Below are positions 44,798-55,081 of a stretch of DNA of 64,000 bases, piece by piece. The notes under the pieces are model-generated. The model was not told the origin of the DNA. It worked only from the letters and a program-made list of their open reading frames with translations, and made no database searches. A program made the translations under genes and the position numbers. The stretch comes from Burkholderiaceae bacterium (lineage in GTDB: Bacteria; Pseudomonadota; Gammaproteobacteria; Burkholderiales; Burkholderiaceae_C): contig JAMLIQ010000002.1 in the NCBI GenBank assembly GCA_023954095.1, positions 48,351-112,350 of the forward strand. The letters are read 5' to 3'. The stretch's first letter is position 1; every line of letters starts with the position of its first letter.

Positions 44798-47068
44798 TCA
44801 GGCAATCTTGAACCGGGCCACAGACTGGCGCAGTTCCTCAGCCATGCTGGAGAGTTCGCGCACCTGCTGCGCTGTAGCGCGCGTTCCTTCGCCGGTCTGC
44901 TCGGTCACTGCAAAAATATGCTGGATGTTGTCTGCTACCTCGTTCGCCAACGTCGCTTCGCGCGACGTCGATGAAGAAATCTGCTCAATCAGTTCGGCCA
45001 AGCGGCGCGACACACGGTCGATTTCAGTCAGCGCGGTGCCGGCGCTGTCGGACAAGCGCGCACCTTCCACCACCCCTTGCGTGGAGCGCTCCATAGCCGC
45101 CACGGCATCCTGCGTGTCGGTCTGAATGGCCTTCACCAGTGCAGAAATCTGACGCGTGGCGTCTGCCGACCGCTCGGCCAGACGCTGCACTTCTTCCGCC
45201 ACCACCGAGAAACCGCGACCGGCCTCCCCTGCAGATGCGGCCTGAATGGCAGCGTTCAGGGCCAGCACGTTCGTCTGCTCGGTAATGTCGGAAATCAGTT
45301 CGGTAATTTCACCAATTTCCTGAGAAGACTCACCCAGACGCTTGATACGCTTGGATGTATCCTGAATCTGGTCGCGGATGGAGTTCATACCGCCGATGGC
45401 GTTCTGCACGGCCTGCAGGCCCGAATCAGCAGCTTGCAGCGACTGGCGCGCCACCGTGGCGGATTCTTGCGCCTGCGTAGACACTTCATTGATTCGGGTC
45501 GCCATGTCCAGCACCGAGCGACCCGTTTCACGAATTTCCCGCAGCTGCTCGGTGGATGCCGCGAGCAGCTCGGTGGACGTGTTGTCCACCATGGCAGTGG
45601 TTTGTGCCACCCGGGTTACCGTGTTCTGCACGCTGCCCACCAGTTGGCGCAATTCTTCCACCGTATAGTTCACCGAGTCGGCAATGGCGCCCGTGATGTC
45701 CTCGGTCACGGTGGCTTCCTGCGTCAGATCGCCCTCAGCGACCGATTGCAGTTCATTCATGAGCCGCAAAATGGCGGCCTGGTTGGCGTCATTGACGCGC
45801 TTGGCTTCCTGCTCCTGGCGCTGTGCGTCCCGTTGCTGCGCTTCGGCTTCCTGCTGGCGACTACGGCTGTCAAGCAGCTGCACACGCGAAATCCCCACAC
45901 CGCACAACAGCACGAAAAGACCGGCCAGCACCAGTGCCGCCAGCTGGCCTGCACCCATACCCGTCTGCATCGACAGCTTGTTCTGCAAGCCCTCGAGTTG
46001 ACGACGCAGTGGCTCGCTGTCACCCAGAATGGCCGTCTGCGCCTCACGCGCAGAAACCAGCCCCTGCAGGTTGCCCAGAATGGCGCTGGCCTGGTTGCGG
46101 GTGTCTTCGTAGAGTTTGATCAGAGCCGCAAGCTGCTCGCGGGTCTGCGCATCCTTGGTGGCGGTCAGCCGCAGCTCAGGGCTTCCGTCCAGCAAGCCTT
46201 GTGCAATTTCCTTGAACGAGTTCAAGTCTTTCCCCAGCAGAAACACCGCCTCGGGGCTCACGCCTTCTGCGGTCTGGAATTCATTCGCTGATTTACCGAT
46301 CCGCTGGGTCAACATCACCAACTGGCCTGCAGCAGAAATTTCAGCGGCAGGGGCGTTCTGCTGCAATTTGAGCGACGAAACAGTCTCGGCGATTTCCAGC
46401 AAATCGGACGACTGGCGATTGATGGTGCGCAGGGCATCGCCCACCTGCGTCAGGATTTTTTGCTGCCCCATCACAACGCTGGCATTTTTCTCTGCGCGCT
46501 CCATCAAGGGCGTCACTGCATCCAGGTCTGTCTTGAACGACTCCCCCAGGGCCTGCACATTCAGATCCGAATCACCGGCATTGAGAGCGCGCACATTGCG
46601 GGCCAGCACACCAGAGCTCTCGACCACGTCCGGAAAGGCCTGCGGACTCCCCACCAGGGCCTGCGACACCGACTTGGCCAGTCGCTGCGACTGCATGAGC
46701 GATTGACCGGTTGCCGTCAGCTGCTGCGCCGATCGGTCCGCCTGCTGCAAGACCCAGGTGGCGATCAGGGCCAGCACCGCCACACCCAACGCCAACAAGA
46801 TCAGCAGACGCCGCTGGTGCGTCGCGGCAGTGGCCTCACCCAGCAGGGGCAGCGAAATCAGGTCCACATCCTCGTCGGATCGGATCGGGCTGGCCGCCGC
46901 CGCGGCGTATCCATCCGGATCACCCTGCACGCTGTTCAAGCCATCGGCCGAATAATTTTGCAACTCGTCGACGGACAGTGCATCCTGATCGGGTGCAACG
47001 CCATCGCCAGCCTCCTGGCCGGCTGGCTTGCGGTTGAACAGATTACCAATTTGTTTAGCGACAGACAT
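44798..47068 (-). CDS. pilJ: Pilus chemotaxis receptor PilJ (MCP)
   Basis: 756 residues. Cytoplasmic N-terminus of about 85 residues, membrane span at 89-107, periplasmic region (about 110-380) with two PilJ-type helical repeats (TGQSLMQSQRLAKSVSQAL and AGQLVMLTQRIGKSANEF), second span near 385-405, HAMP region, then the MCP signalling domain with the hairpin tip EQTNVLALNAAIQAASAGEAGRGFSVVAEEVQRLAERS. It passes ligand or surface signals to ChpA through PilI. Starts 21 bases after pilI, same strand. Confidence 0.93.
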   Translation of the reverse strand: MSVAKQIGNLFNRKPAGQEAGDGVAPDQDALSVDELQNYSADGLNSVQGDPDGYAAAAASPIRSDEDVDLISLPLLGEATAATHQRRLLILLALGVAVLALIATWVLQQADRSAQQLTATGQSLMQSQRLAKSVSQALVGSPQAFPDVVESSGVLARNVRALNAGDSDLNVQALGESFKTDLDAVTPLMERAEKNASVVMGQQKILTQVGDALRTINRQSSDLLEIAETVSSLKLQQNAPAAEISAAGQLVMLTQRIGKSANEFQTAEGVSPEAVFLLGKDLNSFKEIAQGLLDGSPELRLTATKDAQTREQLAALIKLYEDTRNQASAILGNLQGLVSAREAQTAILGDSEPLRRQLEGLQNKLSMQTGMGAGQLAALVLAGLFVLLCGVGISRVQLLDSRSRQQEAEAQQRDAQRQEQEAKRVNDANQAAILRLMNELQSVAEGDLTQEATVTEDITGAIADSVNYTVEELRQLVGSVQNTVTRVAQTTAMVDNTSTELLAASTEQLREIRETGRSVLDMATRINEVSTQAQESATVARQSLQAADSGLQAVQNAIGGMNSIRDQIQDTSKRIKRLGESSQEIGEITELISDITEQTNVLALNAAIQAASAGEAGRGFSVVAEEVQRLAERSADATRQISALVKAIQTDTQDAVAAMERSTQGVVEGARLSDSAGTALTEIDRVSRRLAELIEQISSSTSREATLANEVADNIQHIFAVTEQTGEGTRATAQQVRELSSMAEELRQSVARFKIA

Positions 47069-47089
47069 GGGGCAGCCTTACAGAAGAAC

Positions 47090-47617
47090 TCAAGCACTGA
47101 TGCTCAAAAATGCGGTGTGTTGAGACAGGGCCTGTAAATTGAGCTCCTGCCAGCGCTTACCGTCGGAATCGATATAGGTCGTACCAAAAAAAGCCGGGGC
47201 ATCCTCGGCGGGCGACTCGGAAGCCACAAAAGCGTCCGTACCACGCAGGCCCGCCAGGCGGTCAACCAGCAACGCCGCATTCACCTCCAGAGCAGCATTG
47301 AAAGCCAGCAGGCTCGACTCGGAGAGTGCCTGCTCGGTGCGTACCGGCGCCTCGCCCAGCAAGCCTGCCAGATCGACGACGCCAGTAAGCCCGCCGCGCA
47401 GATTGGCAACCCCCATGAACCATTTCTGGGTGTAGGGCACATGCTGCACCACGGTCCATGGAAAGATTTCACCCGCATGCCCCAGGGGCAGAAGGTAGTA
47501 ATTCCCGGCGGACTCCACGGCCAGCCAGGAAGAAACCGACAAACCTTCGTCCCTTGCCGCCTGCAGGCGACTGGCGAGACGTACCTGGAGCTCTCTTAGT
47601 GCTTCGCGATTGGCCAT
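47090..47617 (-). CDS. pilI: CheW-like adaptor PilI
   Basis: 175 residues, one CheW domain: SWLAVESAGNYYLLPLGHAGEIFPWTVVQHVPYTQKWFMGVANLRGGLTGVVDLAGLLG. The family links MCP tips to the CheA-type kinase. N-terminal helix of about 30 residues is longer than in classic CheW. Sits between pilH and pilJ. Confidence 0.9.
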   Translation of the reverse strand: MANREALRELQVRLASRLQAARDEGLSVSSWLAVESAGNYYLLPLGHAGEIFPWTVVQHVPYTQKWFMGVANLRGGLTGVVDLAGLLGEAPVRTEQALSESSLLAFNAALEVNAALLVDRLAGLRGTDAFVASESPAEDAPAFFGTTYIDSDGKRWQELNLQALSQHTAFLSISA

Positions 47618-47633
47618 AGAAGATGCCGGACTT

Positions 47634-47999
47634 TCAGTTCAGCGCATCGATCTTGGCTTGCAACTCAGCTGCATCCACCGGCTTGGTGATGTAGCCACGT
47701 GCACCTTGGCGCATACCCCACACACGGTCGGTTTCCTGGTTCTTGCTGGTGCACATGATGATGGGCACGTCGGCATAGAGCGGGTCGCGCGAGATGGCAC
47801 GGGTCAGCTGGAAACCATTCTGGCCCGGCATCACCACATCCATGAGAATCAGGTCAGGCTTTTCCTCTGCCAGGCGGCGGAAGGCTTCGTCGGCATTTTC
47901 AGCCGTTCGTACCTGCATGCCTTTTTTCTGCAGCAGATCGGTCAGGAACATCAATTCGGTCTTGGAATCGTCCACGACCAGTACTTTCTGAATAGCCAT
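47634..47999 (-). CDS. pilH: Response regulator PilH
   Basis: 121 residues, a single receiver domain. Acidic pocket VVDDS, phospho-acceptor Asp in LILMDVVMPGQNG, and Lys in ITKPVDAAELQ. Shorter version starting at ATG 47999, whose ATG overlaps the pilG stop (TGATG). In P. aeruginosa PilH counteracts PilG in pilus retraction control. Confidence 0.9.
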   Translation of the reverse strand: MAIQKVLVVDDSKTELMFLTDLLQKKGMQVRTAENADEAFRRLAEEKPDLILMDVVMPGQNGFQLTRAISRDPLYADVPIIMCTSKNQETDRVWGMRQGARGYITKPVDAAELQAKIDALN

Positions 48000-48397
48000 C
48001 ACATTGCTCCTTGATCGGGATTGCCAAACTGCTGCACCGCCTGCAGCAGTTGGTCTTTGGTAAAGGGTTTGGTGAGATATTCCTGACACCCCACCATGCG
48101 CCCACGCGCCTTGTCGAAAACGCCGTCCTTGGACGAAAGCATCACCACGGGCGTATCCGCAAAACGTGCGTTGCGCTTGATGATGGCCACCGTCTGGTAA
48201 CCGTCCAGTTTGGGCATGAGGATGTCGCAGAAAATCAGCTGCGGATGGTAATCGTTGACCTTGGCCAGCGCATCAAATCCATCGTCCGCCAATAGAACCT
48301 CGTGCCCGCCCTGCTTGAGAAAAATTTCCGCGCTTCGCCGGATGGTGTTGCTGTCATCCACGACGAGAACTTTGAAAGATGCGCCGGTTGTAGTCAA
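47999..48397 (-). CDS. pilG: Response regulator PilG
   Basis: 132 residues. Receiver with VVDDSNTIRRSAEIFL, Asp in LIFCDILMPKLDG, and TKPFTKDQLL. The SNTIRRSAEIFL sequence is the PilG signature. First gene of the pilG-H-I-J-chpA operon, promoting pilus extension. Starts 52 bases after the rubredoxin stop. Confidence 0.92.
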   Translation of the reverse strand: MTTTGASFKVLVVDDSNTIRRSAEIFLKQGGHEVLLADDGFDALAKVNDYHPQLIFCDILMPKLDGYQTVAIIKRNARFADTPVVMLSSKDGVFDKARGRMVGCQEYLTKPFTKDQLLQAVQQFGNPDQGAM

Positions 48398-48448
48398 TTG
48401 TCACTGCTCCCGATGGGAAAAATAAACAACGCAGGCATGGGCCGCGCT

Positions 48449-48622
48449 TCAGATCTGGACCATCTCGAAAAAAGCCTTGCCAGCGCCACACTCAGGGCAG
48501 GTCCAATCGGCAGGAACCCGATCCCATGGCGTGCCGGGTGGAATGCCGTGCTCCGGCGAACCCCGGGCTTCGTCATAGATCCAACCACAGAGCAAACACA
48601 TCCAAGTCAATGAGTCGGTCAC
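48449..48622 (-). CDS. Rubredoxin
   Basis: 57 residues from a GTG at 48622. Both metal knuckles are present: Cys9/Cys12 in WMCLLCGWIYDEA and Cys42/Cys45 in WTCPECGAGK. These bind one iron for one-electron transfer. No transmembrane or fusion part. It is short and uses GTG, so automatic callers may miss it. The partner, such as an alkane hydroxylase or a rubredoxin reductase, is not in the window. Lies upstream of pilG on the same strand and divergent from thiD. Confidence 0.9.
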   Translation of the reverse strand: MTDSLTWMCLLCGWIYDEARGSPEHGIPPGTPWDRVPADWTCPECGAGKAFFEMVQI

Positions 48623-48716
48623 AGCTTAAGGGGCCTTCACATAGAATGCAACGATTGTATCCAGTCACCTGTGCCGGTTGCCGCTTTCGCGCAACCCTTC
48701 ACACCGCAACGGGCCC

Positions 48717-49661
48717 ATGCCACTCCAGCCGCCACCTCCCCTGCCCGATGACGAACCGGCACCGAACGCCGACCCCCAGGCCAACCCGGCGTGCGTCATG
48801 GTGTTCAATGCCAGCGACCCCAGCGGTGCTGCGGGCCTGACGGCAGACATCACCACCGTGGCATCGGTGGGTGGGCACCCTGTGGCCGTGGTGACGGGGG
48901 CCTACATTCGTGACACCACCGAGGTTTTTGACCATTTCTGCATGGACGACGAGGCCGTCACGGACCAGGCCCGGGCAGCACTGGAAGACCTTCCGGTGCA
49001 AGTCATCAAGGTGGGTTTCGTGGGCGGCCCCGAGAACATCAGCGCCATTGCCGAACTGACAACCGACTACCCCGACCTGCCCGTGGTCAGCTACATGCCC
49101 AACCTGTCCTGGTGGCAGGACGGCCTGATCGATCAGTACCTGGACGCCTTTCGCGAGCTGATGCTGCCGCAGACGACCGTGTTGGTTGGAAACCACAGCA
49201 CCCTGTGGCGCTGGCTCCTGCCCGACTGGAGCAGCGACAGAAATCCGGGTGCGCGCGACATCGCCGCAGCTGCAGCCGAGGTGGGCGTGCCTTACACGCT
49301 GGTCACAGGTATTCCTTTGCCCGAGCAGTTCATCGAAAACACCCTGGCGTCGCCCGAGTCCGTGCTGTCGTCAAGCCGATTCGAACTGTTCGACGCCACC
49401 TTTGCCGGTGCGGGCGACACCTTGTCCGCGGCGCTGGCGGCGCTGCTGGCCTGCGGGACGGACCTGGGCGAAGCCTGCAACGAAGCCCTGGGCTATCTCG
49501 ACCATTGCCTGGATGGCGGTTTTCGTCCCGGCATGGGCCATGTCATCCCCGATCGCATGTTCTGGGCCGAGCCCGAGGACAGCGATGACGACACCCCTGA
49601 CAACACCGACCCACCCAGCCTGGAAGACTTCGGATTCCCCCCCCATGACATCAAGCACTGA
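48717..49661 (+). CDS. thiD: Hydroxymethylpyrimidine/phosphomethylpyrimidine kinase-like protein
   Basis: 314 residues from ATG 48717; an ATG at 48678 would add 13. ThiD fold: [47 protein letters not shown], and the anion hole [19 protein letters not shown] with the catalytic Asp. It differs from the E. coli form in loops and carries an acidic tail ([16 protein letters not shown]), so substrate may be altered. Overlaps hemL by 17 bases, a coupled pair linking thiamine and haem synthesis. Confidence 0.8.
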   Translation: MPLQPPPPLPDDEPAPNADPQANPACVMVFNASDPSGAAGLTADITTVASVGGHPVAVVTGAYIRDTTEVFDHFCMDDEAVTDQARAALEDLPVQVIKVGFVGGPENISAIAELTTDYPDLPVVSYMPNLSWWQDGLIDQYLDAFRELMLPQTTVLVGNHSTLWRWLLPDWSSDRNPGARDIAAAAAEVGVPYTLVTGIPLPEQFIENTLASPESVLSSSRFELFDATFAGAGDTLSAALAALLACGTDLGEACNEALGYLDHCLDGGFRPGMGHVIPDRMFWAEPEDSDDDTPDNTDPPSLEDFGFPPHDIKH

Positions 49662-50958
49662 CCTCAACCTCCCCCTGTTCGAACGCGCCAAGGCCGTGAT
49701 CCCCGGTGGCGTGAATTCTCCCGTGCGTGCCTTCAAGGCCGTGGGCGGAACGCCACGCTTCGTCAAGCGCGCCCAGGGCGCCTACTTCTGGGATGCCAAC
49801 GACCAGCGCTTCATTGATTACATCGGCTCCTGGGGCCCCATGATCCTGGGCCACGGCCACCCGGCCGTGCTCGAAGCCGTGCAGAAAGCCGCTGTCGAAG
49901 GCTTCTCGTTTGGCGCGCCCACCGAGCGTGAGGTGGAACTGGCCGAGGAAATCCTCAGCCTGGTGCCCTCGATGGAGATGGTGCGCCTCGTCAGTTCGGG
50001 CACCGAGGCCGGCATGAGCGCCATCCGCCTGGCGCGCGGCGCCACAGGCCGCAGCAAGTTCATCAAGTTCGAGGGCTGCTACCACGGACATGCCGATGCG
50101 CTGCTGGTCAAGGCAGGCTCGGGCCTGGCCACGTTTGGCAATGCCACCAGCGCCGGTGTGCCCGCCGAAGTGGTGCAGCACACCCTGGTGCTCGAATACA
50201 ACAACGTGGCGCAACTCGAAGAAGCCTTTGCCCTGCACGGCAAGGAACTGGCCTGCGTGATGATCGAGCCCATCGCAGGCAACATGAACCTGGTGCGCGC
50301 CAGCGTGCCCTTCATGCGCCGCTGCCGCGAACTGTGCACCGAATATGGCGCGCTGCTGGTGCTCGATGAGGTGATGACGGGCTTCCGCGTGGCGCTGGGC
50401 AGTGCGCAAAGCGTGTACGCCCGGAATATTCCTGGCTTCAAGCCCGACATCACCGTGCTGGGCAAGGTGATTGGCGGCGGCATGCCGCTGGCAGCCTTTG
50501 GAGGCCCGCGCGCCATCATGGAACACCTCGCGCCGCTGGGCGCGGTGTACCAGGCCGGCACGCTGTCGGGCAACCCGGTGGCCACCGCGTGTGGGCTGGC
50601 CACGCTGCGTGAGATCCGCAAGCCCGGATTTTTCGACGCCCTGTCTGCCACCACCCGGTCCCTGGTCGATGGCCTGGCCGCTGCAGCCGCTGCGGAAGGT
50701 GTGCCCTTCAGCGCGGACTGTGAAGGCGGCATGTTCGGCTTCTTCCTGCTGCCCGCGCTGCCGCAAAACTACGCCCAGGTCCTCAAGACCGACAGCACGC
50801 GCTTCAACACCCTGTTCCACGGCCTGCTCGACCGGGGCGTGTACATTGCACCGGCACTGTATGAGGCCGGTTTCGTGAGTGGGGCGCACACGGCCAGCGA
50901 CATCGAGGCCACCGTCACAGCCGCCCGCGAAGTGTTCAAAATACTATCAAAAGAATAG
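49645..50958 (+). CDS. hemL: Glutamate-1-semialdehyde 2,1-aminomutase
   Basis: 437 residues, normal. ATG 49645 lies inside the thiD C-terminus. Family signatures: [36 protein letters not shown], and the PLP lysine in [17 protein letters not shown]. It makes 5-aminolevulinate, the first haem precursor in the C5 pathway. The last codons KILSKE and the stop fall in an intergenic repeat. Confidence 0.95.
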   Translation: MTSSTDLNLPLFERAKAVIPGGVNSPVRAFKAVGGTPRFVKRAQGAYFWDANDQRFIDYIGSWGPMILGHGHPAVLEAVQKAAVEGFSFGAPTEREVELAEEILSLVPSMEMVRLVSSGTEAGMSAIRLARGATGRSKFIKFEGCYHGHADALLVKAGSGLATFGNATSAGVPAEVVQHTLVLEYNNVAQLEEAFALHGKELACVMIEPIAGNMNLVRASVPFMRRCRELCTEYGALLVLDEVMTGFRVALGSAQSVYARNIPGFKPDITVLGKVIGGGMPLAAFGGPRAIMEHLAPLGAVYQAGTLSGNPVATACGLATLREIRKPGFFDALSATTRSLVDGLAAAAAAEGVPFSADCEGGMFGFFLLPALPQNYAQVLKTDSTRFNTLFHGLLDRGVYIAPALYEAGFVSGAHTASDIEATVTAAREVFKILSKE

Positions 50959-50990
50959 CTTTCAGCGCTTTCTGCATAAGCGCTAAAGGC
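50941..50990 (-). repeat. AGCGCTT-type intergenic repeat, copy 5
   Basis: Core CAGCGCTTTCTGCATAAGCG preceded by ATCAAAAGAATAGCTTT, minus-like orientation. It contains the hemL stop codon, in the gap before the acyltransferase. Confidence 0.65.
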
Positions 50991-51043
50991 AAGAAACACT
51001 TGAGGTTTATAGTCCTGTCTCCACCACTCCGTCTGCCCTGCCC

Positions 51044-51916
51044 ATGCTTGCTGCGCTGAAGTTTCTGTTTGCCACACTGATCCTTGCGATCAACACCCTG
51101 GTGCTGTGCAGCTCGATGATTCCGTTCGCCCTGGCCAAGCTTGTCCTGCCGGTCACGGCGGTACGCCAGGTGTGCGACCGCGCGCTCATGGGCATTGCCG
51201 CGCTGTGGATGGACATCAACGCCTTCTGGCTGGGTGCGGTCAATCCGATCCGCTGGGACGTCACGGGCGTGGACGGGCTCGACCCCCGAGGCTGGTTTCT
51301 GGTGGCCAGCAACCACCAGACCTGGGTCGACATCCTGGTGTTGCAGCGCGTGTTCAACCGCCGCATCCCCATGCTCAAGTTTTTCACCAAGAAAGAACTG
51401 ATCTATGTACCGGTGATCGGCCTGGCCTGGTGGGCGCTCGATTTTCCTTTCATGCAGCGCAAAGGTGGTGCCAGCGCGCGTGCCGACCTGGAGGCTGGGC
51501 GCAAGGCCTGCGAAAAGTTCCGCCTGGTGCCCACGTCGGTGATGAGCTTTGTCGAAGGCACGCGCTTCACCCCGGCCAAGCATGCACAGCAGAAGTCGCC
51601 CTACCGGCATCTGCTCAAGCCCAAGGTCGGCAGCATTGGCATGGCACTGGAAACCCTGGGCGATGCGTTCACCGGCTTTCTGGACGTCACCATCGTCTAC
51701 CCCCAGGGCGCCCCCTCCTTTACCGACGCCCTGTGCGGCCGCATTCCCGAGGTGGTGGTGCGCGCCCACCTGCGCAGCATTCCACCCCAGGTCTTGCCTG
51801 CAGGCGGTGAACCGGCGCCGCGCGCGCCGGTGCAGGCCTGGGTCAATGAACTGTGGCAGGCCAAGGACGAGGAAATCACCCAGATTCTGGCCCGCAAGAA
51901 AACCACGGGCGCTTAG
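51044..51916 (+). CDS. Acyltransferase of the LPLAT / YihG type
   Basis: 290 residues. Two N-terminal hydrophobic segments (residues 5-23 and 25-45). Catalytic block NHQTWVDILVLQ (HX4D), then a FFTKKELIYVPVIGLAWWALDFPF segment and FVEGTRFTPAKH, the arrangement of the YihG/lysophosphatidic acid acyltransferase family. Its larger size and different motif spacing set it apart from the PlsC-type gene. Acyl donor and acceptor cannot be told from sequence. Followed by a strong terminator. Confidence 0.8.
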   Translation: MLAALKFLFATLILAINTLVLCSSMIPFALAKLVLPVTAVRQVCDRALMGIAALWMDINAFWLGAVNPIRWDVTGVDGLDPRGWFLVASNHQTWVDILVLQRVFNRRIPMLKFFTKKELIYVPVIGLAWWALDFPFMQRKGGASARADLEAGRKACEKFRLVPTSVMSFVEGTRFTPAKHAQQKSPYRHLLKPKVGSIGMALETLGDAFTGFLDVTIVYPQGAPSFTDALCGRIPEVVVRAHLRSIPPQVLPAGGEPAPRAPVQAWVNELWQAKDEEITQILARKKTTGA

Positions 51917-51934
51917 AGCGTCCCGCCCGGCAAC

Positions 51935-51960
51935 AAAAAAGCGGCCTCGGCCGCTTTTTT
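51935..51960. terminator. Bidirectional intrinsic terminator
   Basis: GCGGCC-TC-GGCCGC hairpin flanked by six A on the left and six T on the right, so it can end transcripts from both sides. It lies exactly between the convergent acyltransferase and purH genes. Confidence 0.9.
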
Positions 51961-51978
51961 GTGGTCTGCCGCAATGGC

Positions 51979-53580
51979 TCAGTGGCGGAAATGGCGCACG
52001 CCCGAAAACACCATGGCCACGCCGCGCTCGTTGGCGGCATCGATCACCTCCTGGTCGCGCATGCTGCCGCCGGGCTGGATGACGCAGCTCGCACCGGCAT
52101 CCACCACCACATCCAGGCCATCGCGGAAGGGGAAGAAGGCGTCGCTCGCCACCACGGTGCCCACCAGGCTCAGGCTGGCATGTTGCGCCTTGATGCTGGC
52201 GATGCGCGCGGAGTCGAGGCGGCTCATCTGGCCGGCGCCCACGCCCCGGGTCTGCCCGCCCTTGCAGAAGACAATGGCATTGCTTTTGACGTACTTGGCC
52301 ACCTTCCAGGCGAACAGCAGGTCTTCCATTTCTTCCAGCGTGGGCTGCTTCTTGGTCACCACCTTGAGGTCCATGAGCGAGAGCTCATGGTTGTCTGCCG
52401 TCTGCAGCAGCAGGCCCGAACCGATGCGCTTGGCATCCATGGCGTTGCGGCCGCGCTCCCAGGCATTGGCGCCGCCATGCTTGGGCAAGGCAATCTTGAG
52501 CAGGCGCACATTCGCCTTGGATTTGAAAACCTCCAGGGCCTCGGCTGTGAAATCCGGGGCCATCAGCACTTCGACGAACTGCTTGCCGATCTGCGCAGCA
52601 GCAGCGCCGTCCACCGCACGGTTGAAGGCGATGATGCCGCCAAAAGCGCTGGTGGGATCGGTCTGGAAGGCCTTGGTGTAGGCCGACAAGGCATCGAGCG
52701 CCACGGCCACGCCGCAGGGGTTGGCGTGCTTGACGATCACGCAGGCAGCGGCTTCAAAGCTCTTGACGCACTCCCACGCCGCATCGGCGTCGGCGATGTT
52801 GTTGTAGCTCAGTTCCTTGCCTTGCAGCTGCACGCCCGTCACCAGCGAGCCGGGAGCGGGGTACAGGTCGCGGTACAGCGCAGCCTGCTGGTGGCTGTTC
52901 TCGCCGTAGCGCAGGTCCTGCACCTTGGTGAAGATGCCGTTGCTCTGGCCTGGGAAGAGCGCACGCTGCGGCACATAGGATTCCGACAGCTTGTCTTCTT
53001 CGAACGTGACCGACGACAGGTAGTCGCTGATGGCGCCGTCGTACTGCGCAATGCGGTTGAATGCCGCAACGGACAACGCAAAGCGCAGCTGGTCGGACAA
53101 CCTGCCATGCGCCTTCAGCTCCTCCAGCACGGCGGGGTACTGTGAGGCGTCGGTCAGCACACCCACGTCTTTCCAGTTCTTGGCAGCGCTGCGCACCATG
53201 GCCGGGCCGCCGATGTCGATGTTCTCGATGGCGTCCGCCAGCGTGCAGCCGGCCTTGGCCACGGTGGCTTCAAACGGGTAGAGGTTGACCACCAGCAGGT
53301 CAATGGTGTCGATGCCGTGTGCCTGCAGGGCTGCCATGTGTTCGGGCAGTTCGCGGCGCGCCAGCAGACCGCCGTGCACCTTGGGGTGCAGCGTCTTGAC
53401 GCGGCCGTCCAGCATTTCAGGGAACTGGGTGACTTCGGCCACCTCGGTCACGGGCAGGCCTTCTTTGGCCAGCAGCTGGGCCGTGCCGCCGGTAGACAGC
53501 AGCCGGATGCCCAGGGCATGCAGGGCTTTGGCAAAGTCGACGATGCCGGTCTTGTCGGAGACGGAGAGGAGTGCGTTCAT
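51979..53580 (-). CDS. purH: Bifunctional AICAR transformylase / IMP cyclohydrolase
   Basis: 533 residues. N-terminal cyclohydrolase (about 1-190): [61 protein letters not shown]-terminal transformylase with [39 protein letters not shown] and [11 protein letters not shown]. It performs the last two steps of IMP synthesis. Followed by fis and dusB in the same direction, a conserved betaproteobacterial order. Confidence 0.95.
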   Translation of the reverse strand: MNALLSVSDKTGIVDFAKALHALGIRLLSTGGTAQLLAKEGLPVTEVAEVTQFPEMLDGRVKTLHPKVHGGLLARRELPEHMAALQAHGIDTIDLLVVNLYPFEATVAKAGCTLADAIENIDIGGPAMVRSAAKNWKDVGVLTDASQYPAVLEELKAHGRLSDQLRFALSVAAFNRIAQYDGAISDYLSSVTFEEDKLSESYVPQRALFPGQSNGIFTKVQDLRYGENSHQQAALYRDLYPAPGSLVTGVQLQGKELSYNNIADADAAWECVKSFEAAACVIVKHANPCGVAVALDALSAYTKAFQTDPTSAFGGIIAFNRAVDGAAAAQIGKQFVEVLMAPDFTAEALEVFKSKANVRLLKIALPKHGGANAWERGRNAMDAKRIGSGLLLQTADNHELSLMDLKVVTKKQPTLEEMEDLLFAWKVAKYVKSNAIVFCKGGQTRGVGAGQMSRLDSARIASIKAQHASLSLVGTVVASDAFFPFRDGLDVVVDAGASCVIQPGGSMRDQEVIDAANERGVAMVFSGVRHFRH

Positions 53581-53610
53581 GGCAATAGTGCGGTAGTTTG
53601 AATAAAAACA

Positions 53611-53660
53611 GGCTCTAGCGCTTATCCATCAAGCGCAAGCAGCTACAAATTAAATAGCAA
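53611..53660 (+). repeat. AGCGCTT-type intergenic repeat, copy 6 (best copy)
   Basis: Core TAGCGCTTATCCATCAAGCG followed by CAAGCAGCTACAAATTAAAT and AGCA, plus-like orientation. It fills the gap between purH and fis and serves as the reference for comparing the other copies. Confidence 0.75.
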
Positions 53661-53671
53661 TCAATGGCAAA

Positions 53672-53905
53672 TCAAAGCAGTTTGTGCAGTGCCAGTTTTT
53701 TGCGCAGGGTATTGCGGTTCAGGCCCAGCCATTCGGCGGCGCGCGACTGGTTGTGGGCGGCCTGCTCCATCACCACTTCCAGCAGCGGCTTTTCCACCAC
53801 CCGCACCAGCATGTCGTACATGCCGTCGGGGGTCTCGCCGCCCAGGTCGCGAAAGTAGCCCTGCAGGCTCTCCCGCACGCATTCTTCAATGTGTTTCTTG
53901 CTCAT
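53672..53905 (-). CDS. fis: Nucleoid-associated regulator Fis
   Basis: 77 residues from ATG 53905. C-terminal helix-turn-helix GNQSRAAEWLGLNRNTLRKKL-type region is fully preserved (MEQAAHNQSRAAEWLGLNRN then TLRKKLALHK). The N-terminus is shortened and lacks the E. coli beta-hairpin length, as usual in betaproteobacteria. Overlaps the dusB stop as ATGA, the conserved dusB-fis pair. Confidence 0.93.
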   Translation of the reverse strand: MSKKHIEECVRESLQGYFRDLGGETPDGMYDMLVRVVEKPLLEVVMEQAAHNQSRAAEWLGLNRNTLRKKLALHKLL

Positions 53906-54948
53906 GCAGTCATTCCCTCTTGTTCTTCTGTATTTGTGCCTACACCGGCGGCAGCGGGCAGCCGGTCCATCTGTTGCCCCAGGGCGTCCAGGTAGTCGGC
54001 CACGGCCTGCCACTGTGTGGCGCAGTCTTCTGTTGTATTGATCTTTTGGCGCAAGGCCTCGCCGCCAGGCAGCGCACGCAGGTACCAGGCGATGTGCTTG
54101 CGCGCACTGCGCACGCCGGTCTGCTCGCCGTACAGGCTGTAGTGGTCGTGCAGGTGGTCCAGCAGCAGGCGCCGCACCTCGGCCACCAGCGGCGGCGCCA
54201 GGTGTTCGCCGGTAGCCAGAAAGTGGGCCACCTCGCGGAAAATCCAGGGACGGCCCTGGGCCGCGCGGCCGATCATGAGGGCGTCTGCCCCCGTAGCGGC
54301 CAGCACGTCGCGCGCTTTTTCGGGGGTAGTGATATCGCCATTGGCCACCACGGGCACCCGCACAGCCGCCTTCACCGCAGCAATGGTGTCGTATTCGGCA
54401 CAGCCTTTGTAGCCCTGCTCACGCGTGCGGCCATGCACCGTCAGCATCTGGATGCCTACGCCTTCGAACTGCCGGGCCAGCGCCACGGCATTCTTGTGCT
54501 GCTGGCACCAGCCGGTGCGCATCTTGAGCGTGACCGGCACGTTGTGCGGTGCGCAGGCCTGCACCACGGCGGCGGCAATCTGCACGGCCAGCGCCTCGTT
54601 CTGCATCAGCGCGGAGCCCGCCCATTTGTTGCACACCTTCTTGGCCGGGCAGCCCATGTTGATGTCGATGATCTGCGCGCCGCGTTCCACGTTGTAGACC
54701 GCGGCCGCGGCCATCATGGGCGCATCGGTGCCTGCGATCTGCACGGCGATCGGGCCAGGCTCCCCGGCATGGTCGGCGCGGCGCGAGGTCTTGAGGCTGT
54801 TCCACAGATCCTTGCGCGACGTGACCATCTCACTCACCGCATACCCGGCACCGAGCTGCTTGCACAGCTGGCGAAACGGGCGGTCCGTGACGCCCGCCAT
54901 CGGGGCCACGAACAAGCGGTTCGCCAAGGGAATGTGGCCGATGTACAT
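53902..54948 (-). CDS. dusB: tRNA dihydrouridine synthase DusB
   Basis: 348 residues. FMN-binding TIM barrel with VAPMAGVTDRPFRQL, INMGCPAKKVCNKWAGSAL (catalytic Cys in KVC), LKMRTGW, VHGRTREQ, VVANGDITTPEKA and GADALMIGRAAQGRPW. It reduces uridine in the tRNA D-loop. First gene of the dusB-fis operon, as in E. coli. Confidence 0.95.
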   Translation of the reverse strand: MYIGHIPLANRLFVAPMAGVTDRPFRQLCKQLGAGYAVSEMVTSRKDLWNSLKTSRRADHAGEPGPIAVQIAGTDAPMMAAAAVYNVERGAQIIDINMGCPAKKVCNKWAGSALMQNEALAVQIAAAVVQACAPHNVPVTLKMRTGWCQQHKNAVALARQFEGVGIQMLTVHGRTREQGYKGCAEYDTIAAVKAAVRVPVVANGDITTPEKARDVLAATGADALMIGRAAQGRPWIFREVAHFLATGEHLAPPLVAEVRRLLLDHLHDHYSLYGEQTGVRSARKHIAWYLRALPGGEALRQKINTTEDCATQWQAVADYLDALGQQMDRLPAAAGVGTNTEEQEGMTA

Positions 54949-55081
54949 GAAGGATTCGGGGCGCAGCGATTGCTGAAAAAGGAGGCAGGATTGTACCTGC
55001 TCAAAATTTCAGCAAATGAAATGCGGCCCTGCGTTCCCGCGCGGCGCCATGCAACCCCGCCACCCCCTACACTCGCCCTCC

